A stretch of 53,437 nt of DNA from NCBI GenBank assembly GCA_030725715.1, contig JANRFG010000034.1, positions 1 through 53,437 of the forward strand, given 5' to 3'. This DNA comes from Opitutales bacterium (GTDB taxonomy: Bacteria > Verrucomicrobiota > Verrucomicrobiia > Opitutales > UBA953). Position 1 is the first letter of the stretch; the number at the start of each line of letters is the position of its first letter. The translations under genes and the position numbers were made by a program. The notes under the pieces are model-generated. The model did no database searches. It worked only from the letters and a program-made list of their open reading frames with translations, and had not been told where the DNA came from. Shown here piece by piece: positions 24,489-35,943 of the stretch.

Positions 24489-26351
24489 GTGGCCCGTATT
24501 TCCCGCAGATCGATCGATGAGCTCCGCCAACGGGCTGATATCGTCGCGCTCGCCGGCGACTACACCCAGATGAAGCAGCGCGGGCGCGACTGGTGGGGCC
24601 TCAGCCCTTTCAAGTCCGAGAAGAGCCCCTCCTTCAAGGTCAACCCGGAGACCGGCCTCTGGTATTGCTTCTCCACCCAGCAAGGCGGCGACGCCTTCAA
24701 GCTGGTCATGAACCGCGAGGGCCTCGACTTCCCGGAATCCGTCGAACGCGTCGCCAACCGCTTCGGCTTCAAGCTCGACTATGAGAGCGGCGGCGACGGC
24801 AAGAACGAGAAGTCCTTCCGCGGCCAGCTCCTCGAGATCCATGAGCTCGTCGCCGACTACTGGCGCCGCTGCTTCCTCGAAGACCCGGCGCACGGCGAGT
24901 GGATCCGTGACTACTGGTCGCGCCAGCGCAAGTTCTCCCCCGAGGTCGCCGACGACTTCGGCATCGGCTTCGCCCCGGTCGACGACTCGAAGCTCATCCC
25001 CGGCCTGCTGGCCAAGGGCTACGCCAAGGACGCCCTCGCCCAGACCGGCCTGTTCTTCGGCGTCGACCGCGTGCCCGATCCGCTGCGCTGGCGCTGTCGC
25101 TTCCGCGGCCGCCTGATCATCCCGATCCGCGACATCCAGGGCCGCGTCATCGCCTTCACCGCGCGCCAGCTCGACATCACCCCGCAGGACGACCCCTCGC
25201 GCGAAGCGAAATACGTCAACTCCCCCGAGACCGAGCTGTTCAAGAAGTCCCGCACCGTCTTCAACCTCGACCGCGCCCGCATGACCCGCAAGGACGCGGA
25301 TCCGTTCGTGCTCGTCGAAGGCCAGCTCGACGCCATCCGCTGCCACTCGGCCGGCATCCCCGGGGCGATCGCCGCCCAAGGCACCGCGGTCACCGAAGAA
25401 CACCTCCAGCAGCTCCGCCGCTTCAGCCAGCGCCTGCTGGTCTTCCTGGACTCCGACGCCGCCGGCCAGAAAGCCGCCCTGCGCCTGCTGCCCATCGGCC
25501 TCCGGGAAGGCCTCGACATCCGCTTCCTCTCGCTGCCCGGCGGCAAGGACCCGGACGAATACTTCTCGACGCAGTCCGCCGAGGGCTGGGCCGGCCTCGT
25601 CGCCGGCGCCCGCAGCGCGATGCAGTTCTGCGTGCAGTCCCTCGTCCCCGAAGGTTCGGTCAACCTGCCGCTGACCAGCCGCCTGAGCCTCCTGGAATCC
25701 CTCTTCCCCATCGTCGAGCAGGCCGGCGCCGAAGAGATCGTCCGCGAAGCCCTCAACGAGGCCGCCCGCCACGCCGGCATCGGCATCCGCGAGATGCACA
25801 TGGCCTACGAGCGCCACCGCGCCCAATCCCAATCCCAGCGTCCCGCGGCCCAGCTCGGCGGTCCGGACGAAGCACCCGCCCCGGTTGTCAAGGGGGGGGG
25901 CTTGACAACGCCGGAGGAGGATCTGATACTGTTCCTTCTGCGGCATGACGCCTACTTCGTTCCCATCGCCCAGTCGCTCCCGCTCGAGTGGATCGACCAG
26001 TCCGGCCGGGGCGGCCAGCTCCTGATGGCCCTGCTCAACGAAGCCGCGCACGGCCATTTCGCCGGTCTCCGTGAGGCGGTCAACGCCCTCGACGACGAAC
26101 TGCGTACCGAAGCCGCCCGCCTTTCCGCCGAAAGCTACGCCGGCCGCGACGACGAGAAGGACATCCTGCCTCGCGCCAACACGATCCTGAAGTCCTTCCA
26201 CGGCCGCCACGTCCAGGCCCTGATGCGCAGCCTCGACGCCCGGATCGCCTCCACCCCCCGCGAGGACGTCGCCGCCCTCAACCGGCTCCAGTCCGAAAAG
26301 ATCGCCCTGCGCAGATCGCACGCGACCCCGCCGACGCTCACCGCCGCCTGA
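24489..26351 (+). CDS. dnaG: DNA primase DnaG with degenerate zinc site
   Basis: The protein has 620 residues. The GTG at 24489 gives [19 protein letters not shown], aligning with the N-terminus of known primases; a TTG at 24435 is the first in-frame alternative. The CHC2 fold region is present, but Ser39, Lys42 and Thr63 replace three of the four zinc ligands and only Cys60 remains. The catalytic core has RIIF-like [18 protein letters not shown], the TOPRIM glutamate in VEGQLDAI (about 277) and DSDAAG (about 321). The C-terminal part (about 480-620) should bind the DnaB helicase. It makes RNA primers for replication. It is followed by rpoD, the same gene order as in E. coli. A G9 run and a promoter-like site lie within it. 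Confidence 0.93.
   Translation: MARISRRSIDELRQRADIVALAGDYTQMKQRGRDWWGLSPFKSEKSPSFKVNPETGLWYCFSTQQGGDAFKLVMNREGLDFPESVERVANRFGFKLDYESGGDGKNEKSFRGQLLEIHELVADYWRRCFLEDPAHGEWIRDYWSRQRKFSPEVADDFGIGFAPVDDSKLIPGLLAKGYAKDALAQTGLFFGVDRVPDPLRWRCRFRGRLIIPIRDIQGRVIAFTARQLDITPQDDPSREAKYVNSPETELFKKSRTVFNLDRARMTRKDADPFVLVEGQLDAIRCHSAGIPGAIAAQGTAVTEEHLQQLRRFSQRLLVFLDSDAAGQKAALRLLPIGLREGLDIRFLSLPGGKDPDEYFSTQSAEGWAGLVAGARSAMQFCVQSLVPEGSVNLPLTSRLSLLESLFPIVEQAGAEEIVREALNEAARHAGIGIREMHMAYERHRAQSQSQRPAAQLGGPDEAPAPVVKGGGLTTPEEDLILFLLRHDAYFVPIAQSLPLEWIDQSGRGGQLLMALLNEAAHGHFAGLREAVNALDDELRTEAARLSAESYAGRDDEKDILPRANTILKSFHGRHVQALMRSLDARIASTPREDVAALNRLQSEKIALRRSHATPPTLTAA
25884..25909. repeat. Perfect inverted repeat around a G run inside dnaG
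   Basis: GTTGTCAAG (25884-25892) and CTTGACAAC (25901-25909) are exact complements, with eight G between them; the full run is nine G (25892-25900). It encodes VVKGGGLTT, a likely linker before the helicase-binding domain. The right arm supplies the -35 box of the internal promoter. Confidence 0.8.
25902..25930 (+). promoter_or_regulatory. Candidate internal promoter in dnaG driving rpoD
   Basis: TTGACA (25902-25907) is a perfect -35. A 17-base spacer leads to GATACT (25925-25930), a four-of-six match to TATAAT. It lies about 430 bases before rpoD. E. coli also has rpoD promoters inside dnaG, which supports the reading. Confidence 0.55.
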
Positions 26352-26361
26352 TTTTCCCAAG

Positions 26362-28484
<2,123 letters not shown>

Positions 28485-28488
<4 letters not shown>

Positions 28489-28868
28489 GCCGGGTCGGCC
28501 CAGTCTGTCTGCTGCTCGCGCTGCTGACAGGCTGCGCCGTGTTCAAGCCGTCCAAGCCCGCCGAAGAGCCGAACCCGTTCGCCCTCCCGGCCGGCGCCCC
28601 GCGCAACGCCCGCGTCGGCTTCATCCAGGGCTACCCCCTGCGCAGCACCAGCGTGCCGTTGCTCCTCATCCCGGGCACGATCGTCCGCGAAGGCCTGCAG
28701 GTCATCGCCCGCGACCCCCAGTTGAATCCGTCCGCCGTCCTGGAGATCACTTCGGTCCGCGGCCGGCTCGCGGTCGCCCGGATCGTCCGCGGGCAGCCTC
28801 AGCCGAAGGATGAAGTGGTGCTGCCCGACCCCGAGCTCGCCGAGCAGGCCCTGTCGCTGGCCCCCTGA
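28485..28868 (+). CDS. Small lipoprotein downstream of rpoD
   Basis: The protein has 127 residues starting at GTG 28485, which overlaps the rpoD stop as GTGA. It opens [17 protein letters not shown], a good lipoprotein signal with the acylated Cys at 17. A Pro-rich spacer is followed by a compact beta-rich domain (about 43-127) with [20 protein letters not shown] and [18 protein letters not shown] do not recognise a named family; the domain looks like a short two-sheet or SH3-like barrel. Tight coupling to rpoD suggests co-expression with housekeeping genes, not a shared pathway. Confidence 0.72.
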
Positions 28869-28915
28869 CGGCGGCTCTTGACCTTGGCGGGGCGGATGCC
28901 CACGTTGCCTCTTCC

Positions 28916-30025
28916 ATGGCAAAGACCCAGGCAGGCATCGTCGGACTCCCCAACGTGGGCAAGTCGACCCTCTTCAACGCCCTCACGCGCTCGCGCAAGG
29001 CCGAAGCGGCGAACTACCCCTTCTGCACGATCGAGCCCAACGTGGGCGTGGTCCTCGTGCCGGACGAACGCATGCAGAAACTGCAGGTCATCGCCGGCAC
29101 CAAGGTCGTCATCCCGGCCACGATCGACATCGTCGACATCGCGGGCCTCGTCGCCGGAGCCTCCAAGGGCGAAGGCAAGGGCAACGACTTCCTTTCCAAC
29201 ATCCGCGAGTGCGACGCGATCATCCACGTGGTCCGCTGCTTCGACAACGACGACATCGTCCACAGCATGGGCAAGGTCGACCCGGTCCGTGACATCGGCG
29301 TGATCGAGACCGAGCTCATCCTCGCCGACATCCAGTCGGCCGAGCAGCAGCTCGACCGCAACCAGAAGAAGGTCCGCAGCCAGGACAAGGACGCCATCGC
29401 CAACGTCGAACTCCTCGGCCGCCTGGTGAAGCACCTCAACGAGAACCAGCCGGCCTCCTCCCTCGAAGTCTCCGACGACGAGCGCGCCCGCCTGAAGACC
29501 TACAACCTGCTTTCCTCCAAGAAGGTGCTCTTCGCCTGCAACGTCGCCGAAGGCGACCTCGCCGATCCTTCGAAGAACCCGCACGTCGCCGCCGTCGCCG
29601 CCGTCATCGGCCAGCGCCATGGCTGCGAGCACGTCGTCATCTGCGCTCAGGTCGAAGCCGAGCTCTGCGACCTCTCCCCCGCCGAAGCCACCGAGTTCCT
29701 GCAGTCCCTCGGCGTCACCGACTCCGGCGTGTCCTCCTTGATCCGCGGCGCCTACCATCTCCTCGGCCTGGCGACCTACTTCACCGCCGGCGAAAAGGAA
29801 GTCCGGGCCTGGACCTTCCGCAGCGGCATGACCGCCCCGCAGTGCGCCGGCGTGATCCATACCGACTTCGAGAAGGGCTTCGTGAAGGCCGAAGTGGTCT
29901 CTTACGACGACTTGGTGAAGAACGGCTCGGTCGCCGCCGCCCGCGACGCCGGCCGCTACCGCCTCGAAGGCAAGTCCTACCTGTTCAAGGACGGCGACGT
30001 GGCCCTGTTCCGCTTCACGGACTAA
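28916..30025 (+). CDS. ychF: Redox-regulated Obg-like ATPase YchF
   Basis: The protein has 369 residues, the usual length. The P-loop GLPNVGKST (10-18) is followed by the switch region DIAGLVAGASKGEGKGNDFL, which shows the G3 Gly and the Lys/Gly-rich loop typical of YchF. The G4 NKxD motif of GTPases is replaced by NVAEGD, the change that makes YchF prefer ATP. A coiled-coil arm (about 135-200) and the C-terminal TGS domain (about 285-369, FFTA-like TYFTAGEKEVRAWTF) complete it. It binds ribosomes and is linked to translation and oxidative stress. It closes the dnaG-rpoD run, and a terminator follows. Confidence 0.96.
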   Translation: MAKTQAGIVGLPNVGKSTLFNALTRSRKAEAANYPFCTIEPNVGVVLVPDERMQKLQVIAGTKVVIPATIDIVDIAGLVAGASKGEGKGNDFLSNIRECDAIIHVVRCFDNDDIVHSMGKVDPVRDIGVIETELILADIQSAEQQLDRNQKKVRSQDKDAIANVELLGRLVKHLNENQPASSLEVSDDERARLKTYNLLSSKKVLFACNVAEGDLADPSKNPHVAAVAAVIGQRHGCEHVVICAQVEAELCDLSPAEATEFLQSLGVTDSGVSSLIRGAYHLLGLATYFTAGEKEVRAWTFRSGMTAPQCAGVIHTDFEKGFVKAEVVSYDDLVKNGSVAAARDAGRYRLEGKSYLFKDGDVALFRFTD

Positions 30026-30047
30026 GGGCTAAGCCCTTACAACCCCC

Positions 30048-30078
30048 AAAAAGGACGCGTAAATGCGTCTTTTCTTTT
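30048..30078 (+). terminator. Rho-independent terminator after ychF
   Basis: An A-rich flank leads into a stem in which 30054-30058 (GACGC) pairs with 30065-30069 (GCGTC), extended outward by AAA/TTT pairs. TTTTCTTTTT follows at 30070-30079. A smaller hairpin (AAGGGC/GCCCTT, 30024-30038) precedes it at the stop codon. Confidence 0.82.
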
Positions 30079-30130
30079 TGCCATGGCTCGCGGGGCTCGC
30101 AACCATTCAGGACCGACCTTGTCTTACCCC

Positions 30131-31597
30131 ATGATGCACCGCTTGCCCCCCTTGTTGATCCTCCTCCTGACCGCCGTCCTCGGCGCCGCCGAGCCTCGCC
30201 CCAACATCGTCGTGGTGATCGGGGAAGACATGGGGCCCGACACCGGTGCCTACGGTTGCAAGGACGCGATCACGCCGAACATGGACCGGCTTGCCAAGGA
30301 AGGCGCCCTGTTCACCCGCGCCTTCACCCACACCGGCGTCTGCGCGCCGACGCGCAGCGGCATGGTCACGGGACAATACCCGCTCAAGTACGGCGCGCAG
30401 AACATGCGATCGGTCGTCATCGCCCCTCCCCGCCCCTTCACCGAGAAACTCCAGGCCGCCGGCTATCACGTGATGTGGCCCGGCAAGACCGACTTCCAAG
30501 GCGTGCCGGAAAAGACCCTCGCCCAAGACCGCAAGCCATGGGTCCTGCCGGCCAACCGCCCGGCCGGCGAACTGACCGCCAAGCCGAAGGAACCGTTCTT
30601 CGCCTACTTCAACGACACGGTCTGCCATGAGAGCCAGGTGCGCGCCGACGACCAAGCCCACGCCAGGAACACCTCCGCGCTCAAGCCGTCCGACCGCCGC
30701 GATCCCGCCAAGGTCGAACTGCCGCCTTTCTACCCGGACACCCCGGCCGTCCGTCGCGAGGTCGCCCATTACCATGAGCTGGTCACGGCGGTCGACTATT
30801 CCCTCGGCCGCGTGCTCGACTGGCTGAAGGCCCACGATCTCGAGAAGAACACCATCGTCATCGTGACCGGCGACCACGGACGCGGCATGCCGCGCTTCAA
30901 GCGTTCGGTGAAGGACACCGGCACGCGCGTGCCGCTCATCGTGCGCTGGCCCGGCCAGATCGCCCCCGGTACGGTCCGCGAGGATTTCGCCAGCTGGATC
31001 GACTTCGCCCCGACGGCGCTCACGCTCGCCGGCGTCCCCGTCCCCGCCGAATACGACGGCCATTGCTTCCTGCCGACGGCCGCCAACCCGCCGAAATACG
31101 TCTACTCGTTCCGTGACCACATGGACGAGAGCTTCGACAAGGTCCGCTCGGTGCGCGACGCCCGCTTCCGTTACGTGCGCAACCAGGCGCCCGGCGTCGA
31201 CGAGGCCGGCAAGGTGGCCTACCAGGAAGTCGGCCAGACGATGCACGAACTCCGGCGCGTCCAGGCCGAAGGCAAGCTGACGCCGCTGCAGGCCCTCTAC
31301 TTCGACCCGAACCGCGCCGCCGAAGAACTCTTCGACACCCAGAGCGATCCGTGGGAAGTGAAGAACCTGGCAGGCGATCCCGCCCATGCGGCCAAGCTCG
31401 CCGAGCTCCGCGCCGAATGCGACGCCTGGCTCGCCCGCTGCGGCCCCCTCGCCGATCTCCACGCGGACGAACTCGTGAAGCGCGGCATCATCAAGCCCCG
31501 CGACGAGAAATACGAAGAACGCCGCAAGACCGGCACGACCGCCGGCGACGCCGCCGCGGCCGCCAAGAAAAAGGGCAAGAAGCCCGCCAACAAATAA
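30131..31597 (+). CDS. Secreted sulfatase (formylglycine type)
   Basis: The protein has 488 residues from the ATG at 30131 (a second ATG follows directly), which starts a signal peptide. Metal binding is by IGEDMG (30-35). The formylglycine site CAPTR is at 71-75, in HTGVCAPTRSGMVTGQYP. GKTDFQG replaces the more usual GKWH motif, and the second active-site half is VTGDHGRGMPRFK with DTGTRVPLIVRWPG. This layout resembles heparan N-sulfatase-like S1 families. The C-terminus is Lys/Ala-rich. It is the first gene of a run including a lipoprotein and cytochrome c assembly genes, so expression may be linked although the functions differ. Confidence 0.9.
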   Translation: MMHRLPPLLILLLTAVLGAAEPRPNIVVVIGEDMGPDTGAYGCKDAITPNMDRLAKEGALFTRAFTHTGVCAPTRSGMVTGQYPLKYGAQNMRSVVIAPPRPFTEKLQAAGYHVMWPGKTDFQGVPEKTLAQDRKPWVLPANRPAGELTAKPKEPFFAYFNDTVCHESQVRADDQAHARNTSALKPSDRRDPAKVELPPFYPDTPAVRREVAHYHELVTAVDYSLGRVLDWLKAHDLEKNTIVIVTGDHGRGMPRFKRSVKDTGTRVPLIVRWPGQIAPGTVREDFASWIDFAPTALTLAGVPVPAEYDGHCFLPTAANPPKYVYSFRDHMDESFDKVRSVRDARFRYVRNQAPGVDEAGKVAYQEVGQTMHELRRVQAEGKLTPLQALYFDPNRAAEELFDTQSDPWEVKNLAGDPAHAAKLAELRAECDAWLARCGPLADLHADELVKRGIIKPRDEKYEERRKTGTTAGDAAAAAKKKGKKPANK

Positions 31598-31610
31598 TCT
31601 CACCATCACC

Positions 31611-32237
31611 ATGCGCCTCCCTTTCCTCCTCTCCGCCTCGTTGCTCGCCTTCGGCTGCAAGCCTGCTCCGCAGGTCGCCCGCTACGAAGTGAAGTCCGAC
31701 GCCGCTCCGGCTCCCGCCGCCGCATCGGCCGCGCCCGTCGCCGCGCAGCCCGCCCCTTCCCCGGCCGTCGCCGCCCCAATGGTCGCGCCCGCCTCGATGA
31801 AGGCCGAAGCGGCCTCCTTCGACGCCCCTAAGTGGGGCAAGCTCCCCGCCGGCTGGTCCGTCGGCCCTGAGAACGCCATGCGCAAGGCCACCTGGATCGT
31901 CGCCGGTCCCGACGGCTCCAAGGCCGAGATCGCCGTGACGGTCTTCCCCGGTAATGTCGGCGGCCTCACCGCCAACGTGAACCGCTGGCGCGGCCAGATC
32001 GGCCTGCCCCGCGCAGGCGATGACGAGATCGTCGCTTCCGCCCAGCCCGCCAAGGTCGGCGGCATCGAAAGCCAGCGCTTCGTGATGGCTTCGACCGACG
32101 GCAAGAAAGGGCTCGACGCGGTCATGACCCCGCACAAGGGCGCCACGTGGTTCTTCAAGATGAGCGGTGACGCCGCCGCCGTCGCCGCCCATGGCGCCGC
32201 CCTCGTCGCCTTCCTCGCCGAATCCCAGCTTCCTTGA
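31611..32237 (+). CDS. Lipoprotein of unknown function
   Basis: The protein has 208 residues. The signal MRLPFLLSASLLAFGC has a lipobox ending at Cys16. An Ala/Pro-rich linker (about 30-65) is followed by a globular domain (about 70-208). That domain shows WGKLPAGWSV, KATWIV, AEIAVTVFPGNVGGLTANVNRWRGQIGL and WFFKMSGD, an alternating pattern reminiscent of PsbP- or DUF1795-like folds. I cannot name it with confidence. The TTG start of the ResB-CcsA gene overlaps its stop (TTGA), so it may be an accessory periplasmic lipoprotein of cytochrome c maturation; this is inference from coupling. Confidence 0.72.
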   Translation: MRLPFLLSASLLAFGCKPAPQVARYEVKSDAAPAPAAASAAPVAAQPAPSPAVAAPMVAPASMKAEAASFDAPKWGKLPAGWSVGPENAMRKATWIVAGPDGSKAEIAVTVFPGNVGGLTANVNRWRGQIGLPRAGDDEIVASAQPAKVGGIESQRFVMASTDGKKGLDAVMTPHKGATWFFKMSGDAAAVAAHGAALVAFLAESQLP

Positions 32238-35200
32238 ACCAAGAGGAATTCGAGAAGCGAGCCGACAGCGGACGCAGCCTGGTTGACGCGCTGTCCTCGC
32301 TCAAGCTGACGGTCGGACTCCTGGTCCTGTCCATGATCCTCATCGTCCTCGGGACGCTCGAGCAGGTCCATTGGGGTATCTGGCACGTCCAGAAGGTCTA
32401 CTTCGGAGGATGGTTCTGCTTCTACCCCATGGACCCGACGGCCGCGGTCCGCATCCCGCTTCCCGCCGGCTTCACCCTCGGGGTCCTGCTGATCGTCAAC
32501 CTGGCCTTCGCCCACGTCCGCCACTTCAAGGCGACCGCGGCCAAGGTCGGCAACCTCATGATCCATGCCGGCCTCCTCCTCCTCCTCGGGGGCGGCTTCG
32601 TCACGGCGATCTACCAGGAAGAATCCGCGATGATCATTCCTGAAGGGGAGAAGCGTAACTACTCCGAGGCCTTCCGGGATTTCGAGATCGCGCTGGTCGA
32701 GAAATCCGCCGGAACCGACAAGGTCGTCACCGTCCCGGATTCCATCCTGCGGAGCATCTCCGATGGCGGACTGCCCCCGCTCATCGAACTGCCCGGCAAG
32801 CCGTTCACCCTCAACGTCCAGGCCTATCACCCGAATGCGATGATCCGGGCCAAGACCCAGATGCCTGACGGAGTCGCGATCAAGGCCACCCAGGGCATCG
32901 GCGCCCGCACGGAACTCACCTACAAGCCCTTGCGCGAAAGCTTCGACGACAACAAGCCCAACGCTCCGACGGCGATCGTCGAGCTGAGGACGAAAGAGAA
33001 GTCCCTGGGCACATGGGTCCTGAACCTCAACCTGACGGATTCCTTCGACGCCCAGACGTTCACCGAAGAAGGGAAGACCTACGAGGTGTCCCTCCGGCGC
33101 GTACGATCTTACGTGCCGTTCACCGTGCGGCTGGACAAGTTCACGCACGAGAAGTATCCCGGAACCGAGACTCCGCGCCGCTTCGCCAGCGACGTGACGC
33201 TCGTGGAGGGCGCCAGCTCGTTCGCGTTCAACATCTCGATGAACCAGCCGTTGCGCCATGCCGGCCTCACGTTCTTCCAGTCGAGCTTCGGCAGCACCAA
33301 GGAGGGCAAGGACCAGACCGTGCTCCAGGTCGTCCGCAATCCCGGCTGGCTCATCCCCTATGTCTCCGTCGCGCTGATGTCCCTCGGACTCATCTGGCAC
33401 TTCGGCTTCTCGCTCCTGCGCTTCCTCCGTGGTCGCGCCGCCAAGGCCGCCGCGGTGCTCGTGCTCGGCTTCCTCTCGGCCGCCTCGCAGGCCGCCGACG
33501 CCGGCTGGGACAGCCGTGGGTTCGGCGAGATCCCCGTGCAGAGCGGCGGACGCATCGTGCCGATCGAGACCCTCGCGACGGGCTCGCTCCTGCAGATGCG
33601 TGCCCGCACCTCCGTCGCGCTCTCCAAGCTCGAACGCGTGGCCTTCGGTCAACGCCCCTCCGCTTGGTCCGCCGATGATCGCGCCGCGATCGCGAAGGAG
33701 CTGCCCGCCCTGAACGCCGAACTCCAGGCCATGCTCGAGAAACGTCCGGTCCGTCTCACCGGCGGCTCCGTCTCCGCGCTCGACTGGCTCATCGAGGTCT
33801 CCTTCCGCGCGCCGGTCGCCCGCCACCTGCCGACCTTCCGCGTCGAACACCCCAACGTGCTCAAGCGCGTCGGCGGCGACCCCGAGAAGAGCCTCTATGT
33901 CAGCTGGGACGGCATCCTCAAGAACAGCGCCGAGCTCAGCAAGGCGGCGGAACAGGCGCGGAGCCGGGCTTCCGCCGACCGCGACGCCGAGGACCGCGCC
34001 CTGCTCCAGCTCGAGAACGCCGCCCGGCAGTATGCGATGCTGAGCATGACGTTCATCCCGGGAGACCTTCCCGCCGACGTCACCCCGCGCCGCGAGTACG
34101 GAGCCTGGATCAGCGCCCTCAACCGGGCCCTGACCGAGATGAACGAGAACCGCGCCAACGGCGGCACCGGCCAGGCCTTCGACCCTGAGCTGCAGAAGAC
34201 CGTCCGCACCTTCGTCGAACGCTACCAGGACTTCGATCGCCAAGGCGCCATCGGCTTGCTCCCGCCTAAGGAGACGGGCTCGCTTGTGCGCTGGGATAAC
34301 CTCGGCGCCTCCCTCCTCGGGGTCATCAAGGAACAGAAGGACCGCCGCTCGGGACTCGCCGAGGACGGCCTGATCACCCGCTACGCCGACTTCTCCATGG
34401 CCTGGCGCGAAGGCAAGGACGACGAATGCGCCCGGCTCAGTTCAGCCATCGCGGCCTCGCTCAAGGGACCCTGGTCCGCGCGGGCGGAGTCCGAGGCAAG
34501 CTTCGGCCGGCTGCAGCCTTTCTACTGGCTCCTCATCGCCTACGTGGCGGTGGTGCTCATGGTCCTGGTCTCCTGGGTGACCAGCTCCGAAGCCCTGCGC
34601 CTCTGGGGTTACCGCCTGCTGGTGCTCTCTTTCCTCCTGCACACCGCCGCGCTCGGCTACCGCATGTGGCTGCATGATCGTCCGCCGGTGACCAACCTCT
34701 ACTCGACGGGCATCTTCGTGGCCTGGGGCGCCGTGGGCCTCGGCATCCTGCTGGAACGTGTCTGGAAAAACGGCATCGGCGCCGTGGCGACGGGCATCAC
34801 CGGCTTCGTCTCGTTGATCGTCGCCCATAACCTCGGCCTCTCCGGCGAAGACAACCTCGAGAGCGTCCGGGCGGTGCTCGACACCAACTTCTGGCTGGCG
34901 ACGCACGTGACCATCGTGACGCTCGGCTACTCGGCGACCTTCGTCGCCGGCCTGCTGGGCGCCCTCCACCTCGCCCTGCGTGCCTTCAAGAAGGACTACG
35001 CCTGGGGCGACAGCGTGGCGCGCGCCGCCTACGGCATCCTCGCCTTCGCCGTGCTCGCGAGCTTCATCGGCACGATGCTCGGCGGCATCTGGGCCGACCA
35101 GAGCTGGGGTCGCTTCTGGGGCTGGGATCCGAAGGAGAACGGCGCCATCCTCATCGTGCTCTGGTGCGCCCTCTGCCTGCACGCCCGCTGGGGCGGGCTG

Positions 35201-35419
35201 GTCCGCCGCGAAGGACTGATGCAGCTCCTCGTCTTCGGCAACATCGTGACGGCCTGGTCCTGGTTCGGCACCAACCTGCTCGGCGTGGGCCTGCACAGCT
35301 ACGGGTTCACGGAGCAGGGAGCCTTCTGGCTCTACGGCGTGTTCGTCCCCTCCCAGCTCGCGCTCATCGCGCTCGGCTGGCTCCCGGACCGCTCGAAGTC
35401 CGCGATCAAGAACGCATGA
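32234..35419 (+). CDS. ResB-CcsA fusion, System II cytochrome c maturation
   Basis: The protein has 1061 residues. The N-terminal ResB/Ccs1-like part (about 1-410) has transmembrane helices near 25-45, 75-95, 110-128 and 375-395, and a large periplasmic domain (MNQPLRHAGLTFFQSSFG is the conserved ResB end). A middle periplasmic stretch of about 330 residues is followed by the CcsA part. That part carries several helices and the haem-handling WWD motif region WADQSWGRFWGWDPKE (about 953), with flanking His residues in THVTIVTLGYS and LHSYGF. The complex moves haem out and joins it to CxxCH apoproteins such as the giant PVC cytochrome. The start is TTG, overlapping the upstream stop. Confidence 0.92.
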   Translation: MNQEEFEKRADSGRSLVDALSSLKLTVGLLVLSMILIVLGTLEQVHWGIWHVQKVYFGGWFCFYPMDPTAAVRIPLPAGFTLGVLLIVNLAFAHVRHFKATAAKVGNLMIHAGLLLLLGGGFVTAIYQEESAMIIPEGEKRNYSEAFRDFEIALVEKSAGTDKVVTVPDSILRSISDGGLPPLIELPGKPFTLNVQAYHPNAMIRAKTQMPDGVAIKATQGIGARTELTYKPLRESFDDNKPNAPTAIVELRTKEKSLGTWVLNLNLTDSFDAQTFTEEGKTYEVSLRRVRSYVPFTVRLDKFTHEKYPGTETPRRFASDVTLVEGASSFAFNISMNQPLRHAGLTFFQSSFGSTKEGKDQTVLQVVRNPGWLIPYVSVALMSLGLIWHFGFSLLRFLRGRAAKAAAVLVLGFLSAASQAADAGWDSRGFGEIPVQSGGRIVPIETLATGSLLQMRARTSVALSKLERVAFGQRPSAWSADDRAAIAKELPALNAELQAMLEKRPVRLTGGSVSALDWLIEVSFRAPVARHLPTFRVEHPNVLKRVGGDPEKSLYVSWDGILKNSAELSKAAEQARSRASADRDAEDRALLQLENAARQYAMLSMTFIPGDLPADVTPRREYGAWISALNRALTEMNENRANGGTGQAFDPELQKTVRTFVERYQDFDRQGAIGLLPPKETGSLVRWDNLGASLLGVIKEQKDRRSGLAEDGLITRYADFSMAWREGKDDECARLSSAIAASLKGPWSARAESEASFGRLQPFYWLLIAYVAVVLMVLVSWVTSSEALRLWGYRLLVLSFLLHTAALGYRMWLHDRPPVTNLYSTGIFVAWGAVGLGILLERVWKNGIGAVATGITGFVSLIVAHNLGLSGEDNLESVRAVLDTNFWLATHVTIVTLGYSATFVAGLLGALHLALRAFKKDYAWGDSVARAAYGILAFAVLASFIGTMLGGIWADQSWGRFWGWDPKENGAILIVLWCALCLHARWGGLVRREGLMQLLVFGNIVTAWSWFGTNLLGVGLHSYGFTEQGAFWLYGVFVPSQLALIALGWLPDRSKSAIKNA

Positions 35420-35940
35420 CCGAAGCCGTCGGCCCGACCTGGTTCTGCATCAAGGCCAAGCCTCGCCAAGAGGCGGTGGCGGTGCAGAACCTGCGGGCCA
35501 TCGGCGTCTCGGAGCTGGTCTTTCCTCGCCTGCGTCGCACGCGACGCGGCCACGAAAAGAACAAGGTCGTCATCGAACCTCTCTTCCCGGGCTACGTGTT
35601 CGCGCGCTTCGACCCGATGGAATTCCAGTCCACGATCCGCAGCACCCGCGGCGTGCTCCATCTGGTCAGCCGCGAAGGCCGGCCGGTCGACGTCGAGCAA
35701 TCGGTGATCGACGAACTCAATGCGCTCGGGCCCGAGGCCGTCCTGTCGATGCTCGACGAAGAACTGAAGGTCGGCGCGAAGGCCCGCGTGATCCGCGGCA
35801 TCTTCACCGGTTCCGAAGGCGAGGTCATCCGCCTCGAGTCGCCGCAGAAACGCATCGCCCTCCTGCTCTCGATCCTCGGCTCCGACCAGCCCGTCGAACT
35901 CCCGCTCGACGACGTCGAAGGCCTACCCGACGAAGCCTAA
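35416..35940 (+). CDS. NusG/RfaH-like transcription antitermination factor
   Basis: The protein has 174 residues from the ATG at 35416, which overlaps the ccsA stop (ATGA). The NGN domain is seen from WFCIKAKPRQEAVAVQNL through EPLFPGYVFARFD and STRGVLHLV. The C-terminal KOW-like domain (about 120-165) shows VGAKARVIRGIFTGSEGEV, which fits a NusG-family beta-barrel. No SecE or ribosomal neighbours accompany it, so it is more likely a specialised paralogue (RfaH, LoaP or UpxY type) than housekeeping NusG. Such paralogues usually sit near the long operons they control. Confidence 0.85.
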   Translation: MTEAVGPTWFCIKAKPRQEAVAVQNLRAIGVSELVFPRLRRTRRGHEKNKVVIEPLFPGYVFARFDPMEFQSTIRSTRGVLHLVSREGRPVDVEQSVIDELNALGPEAVLSMLDEELKVGAKARVIRGIFTGSEGEVIRLESPQKRIALLLSILGSDQPVELPLDDVEGLPDEA

Positions 35941-35943
35941 ACA

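Noticed and set aside
31682-34243. Minus-strand frame of 853 codons opposite ResB-CcsA
   Set aside because: Acidic, repetitive translation with no membrane segments or motifs; the plus strand is an obvious ResB-CcsA gene.
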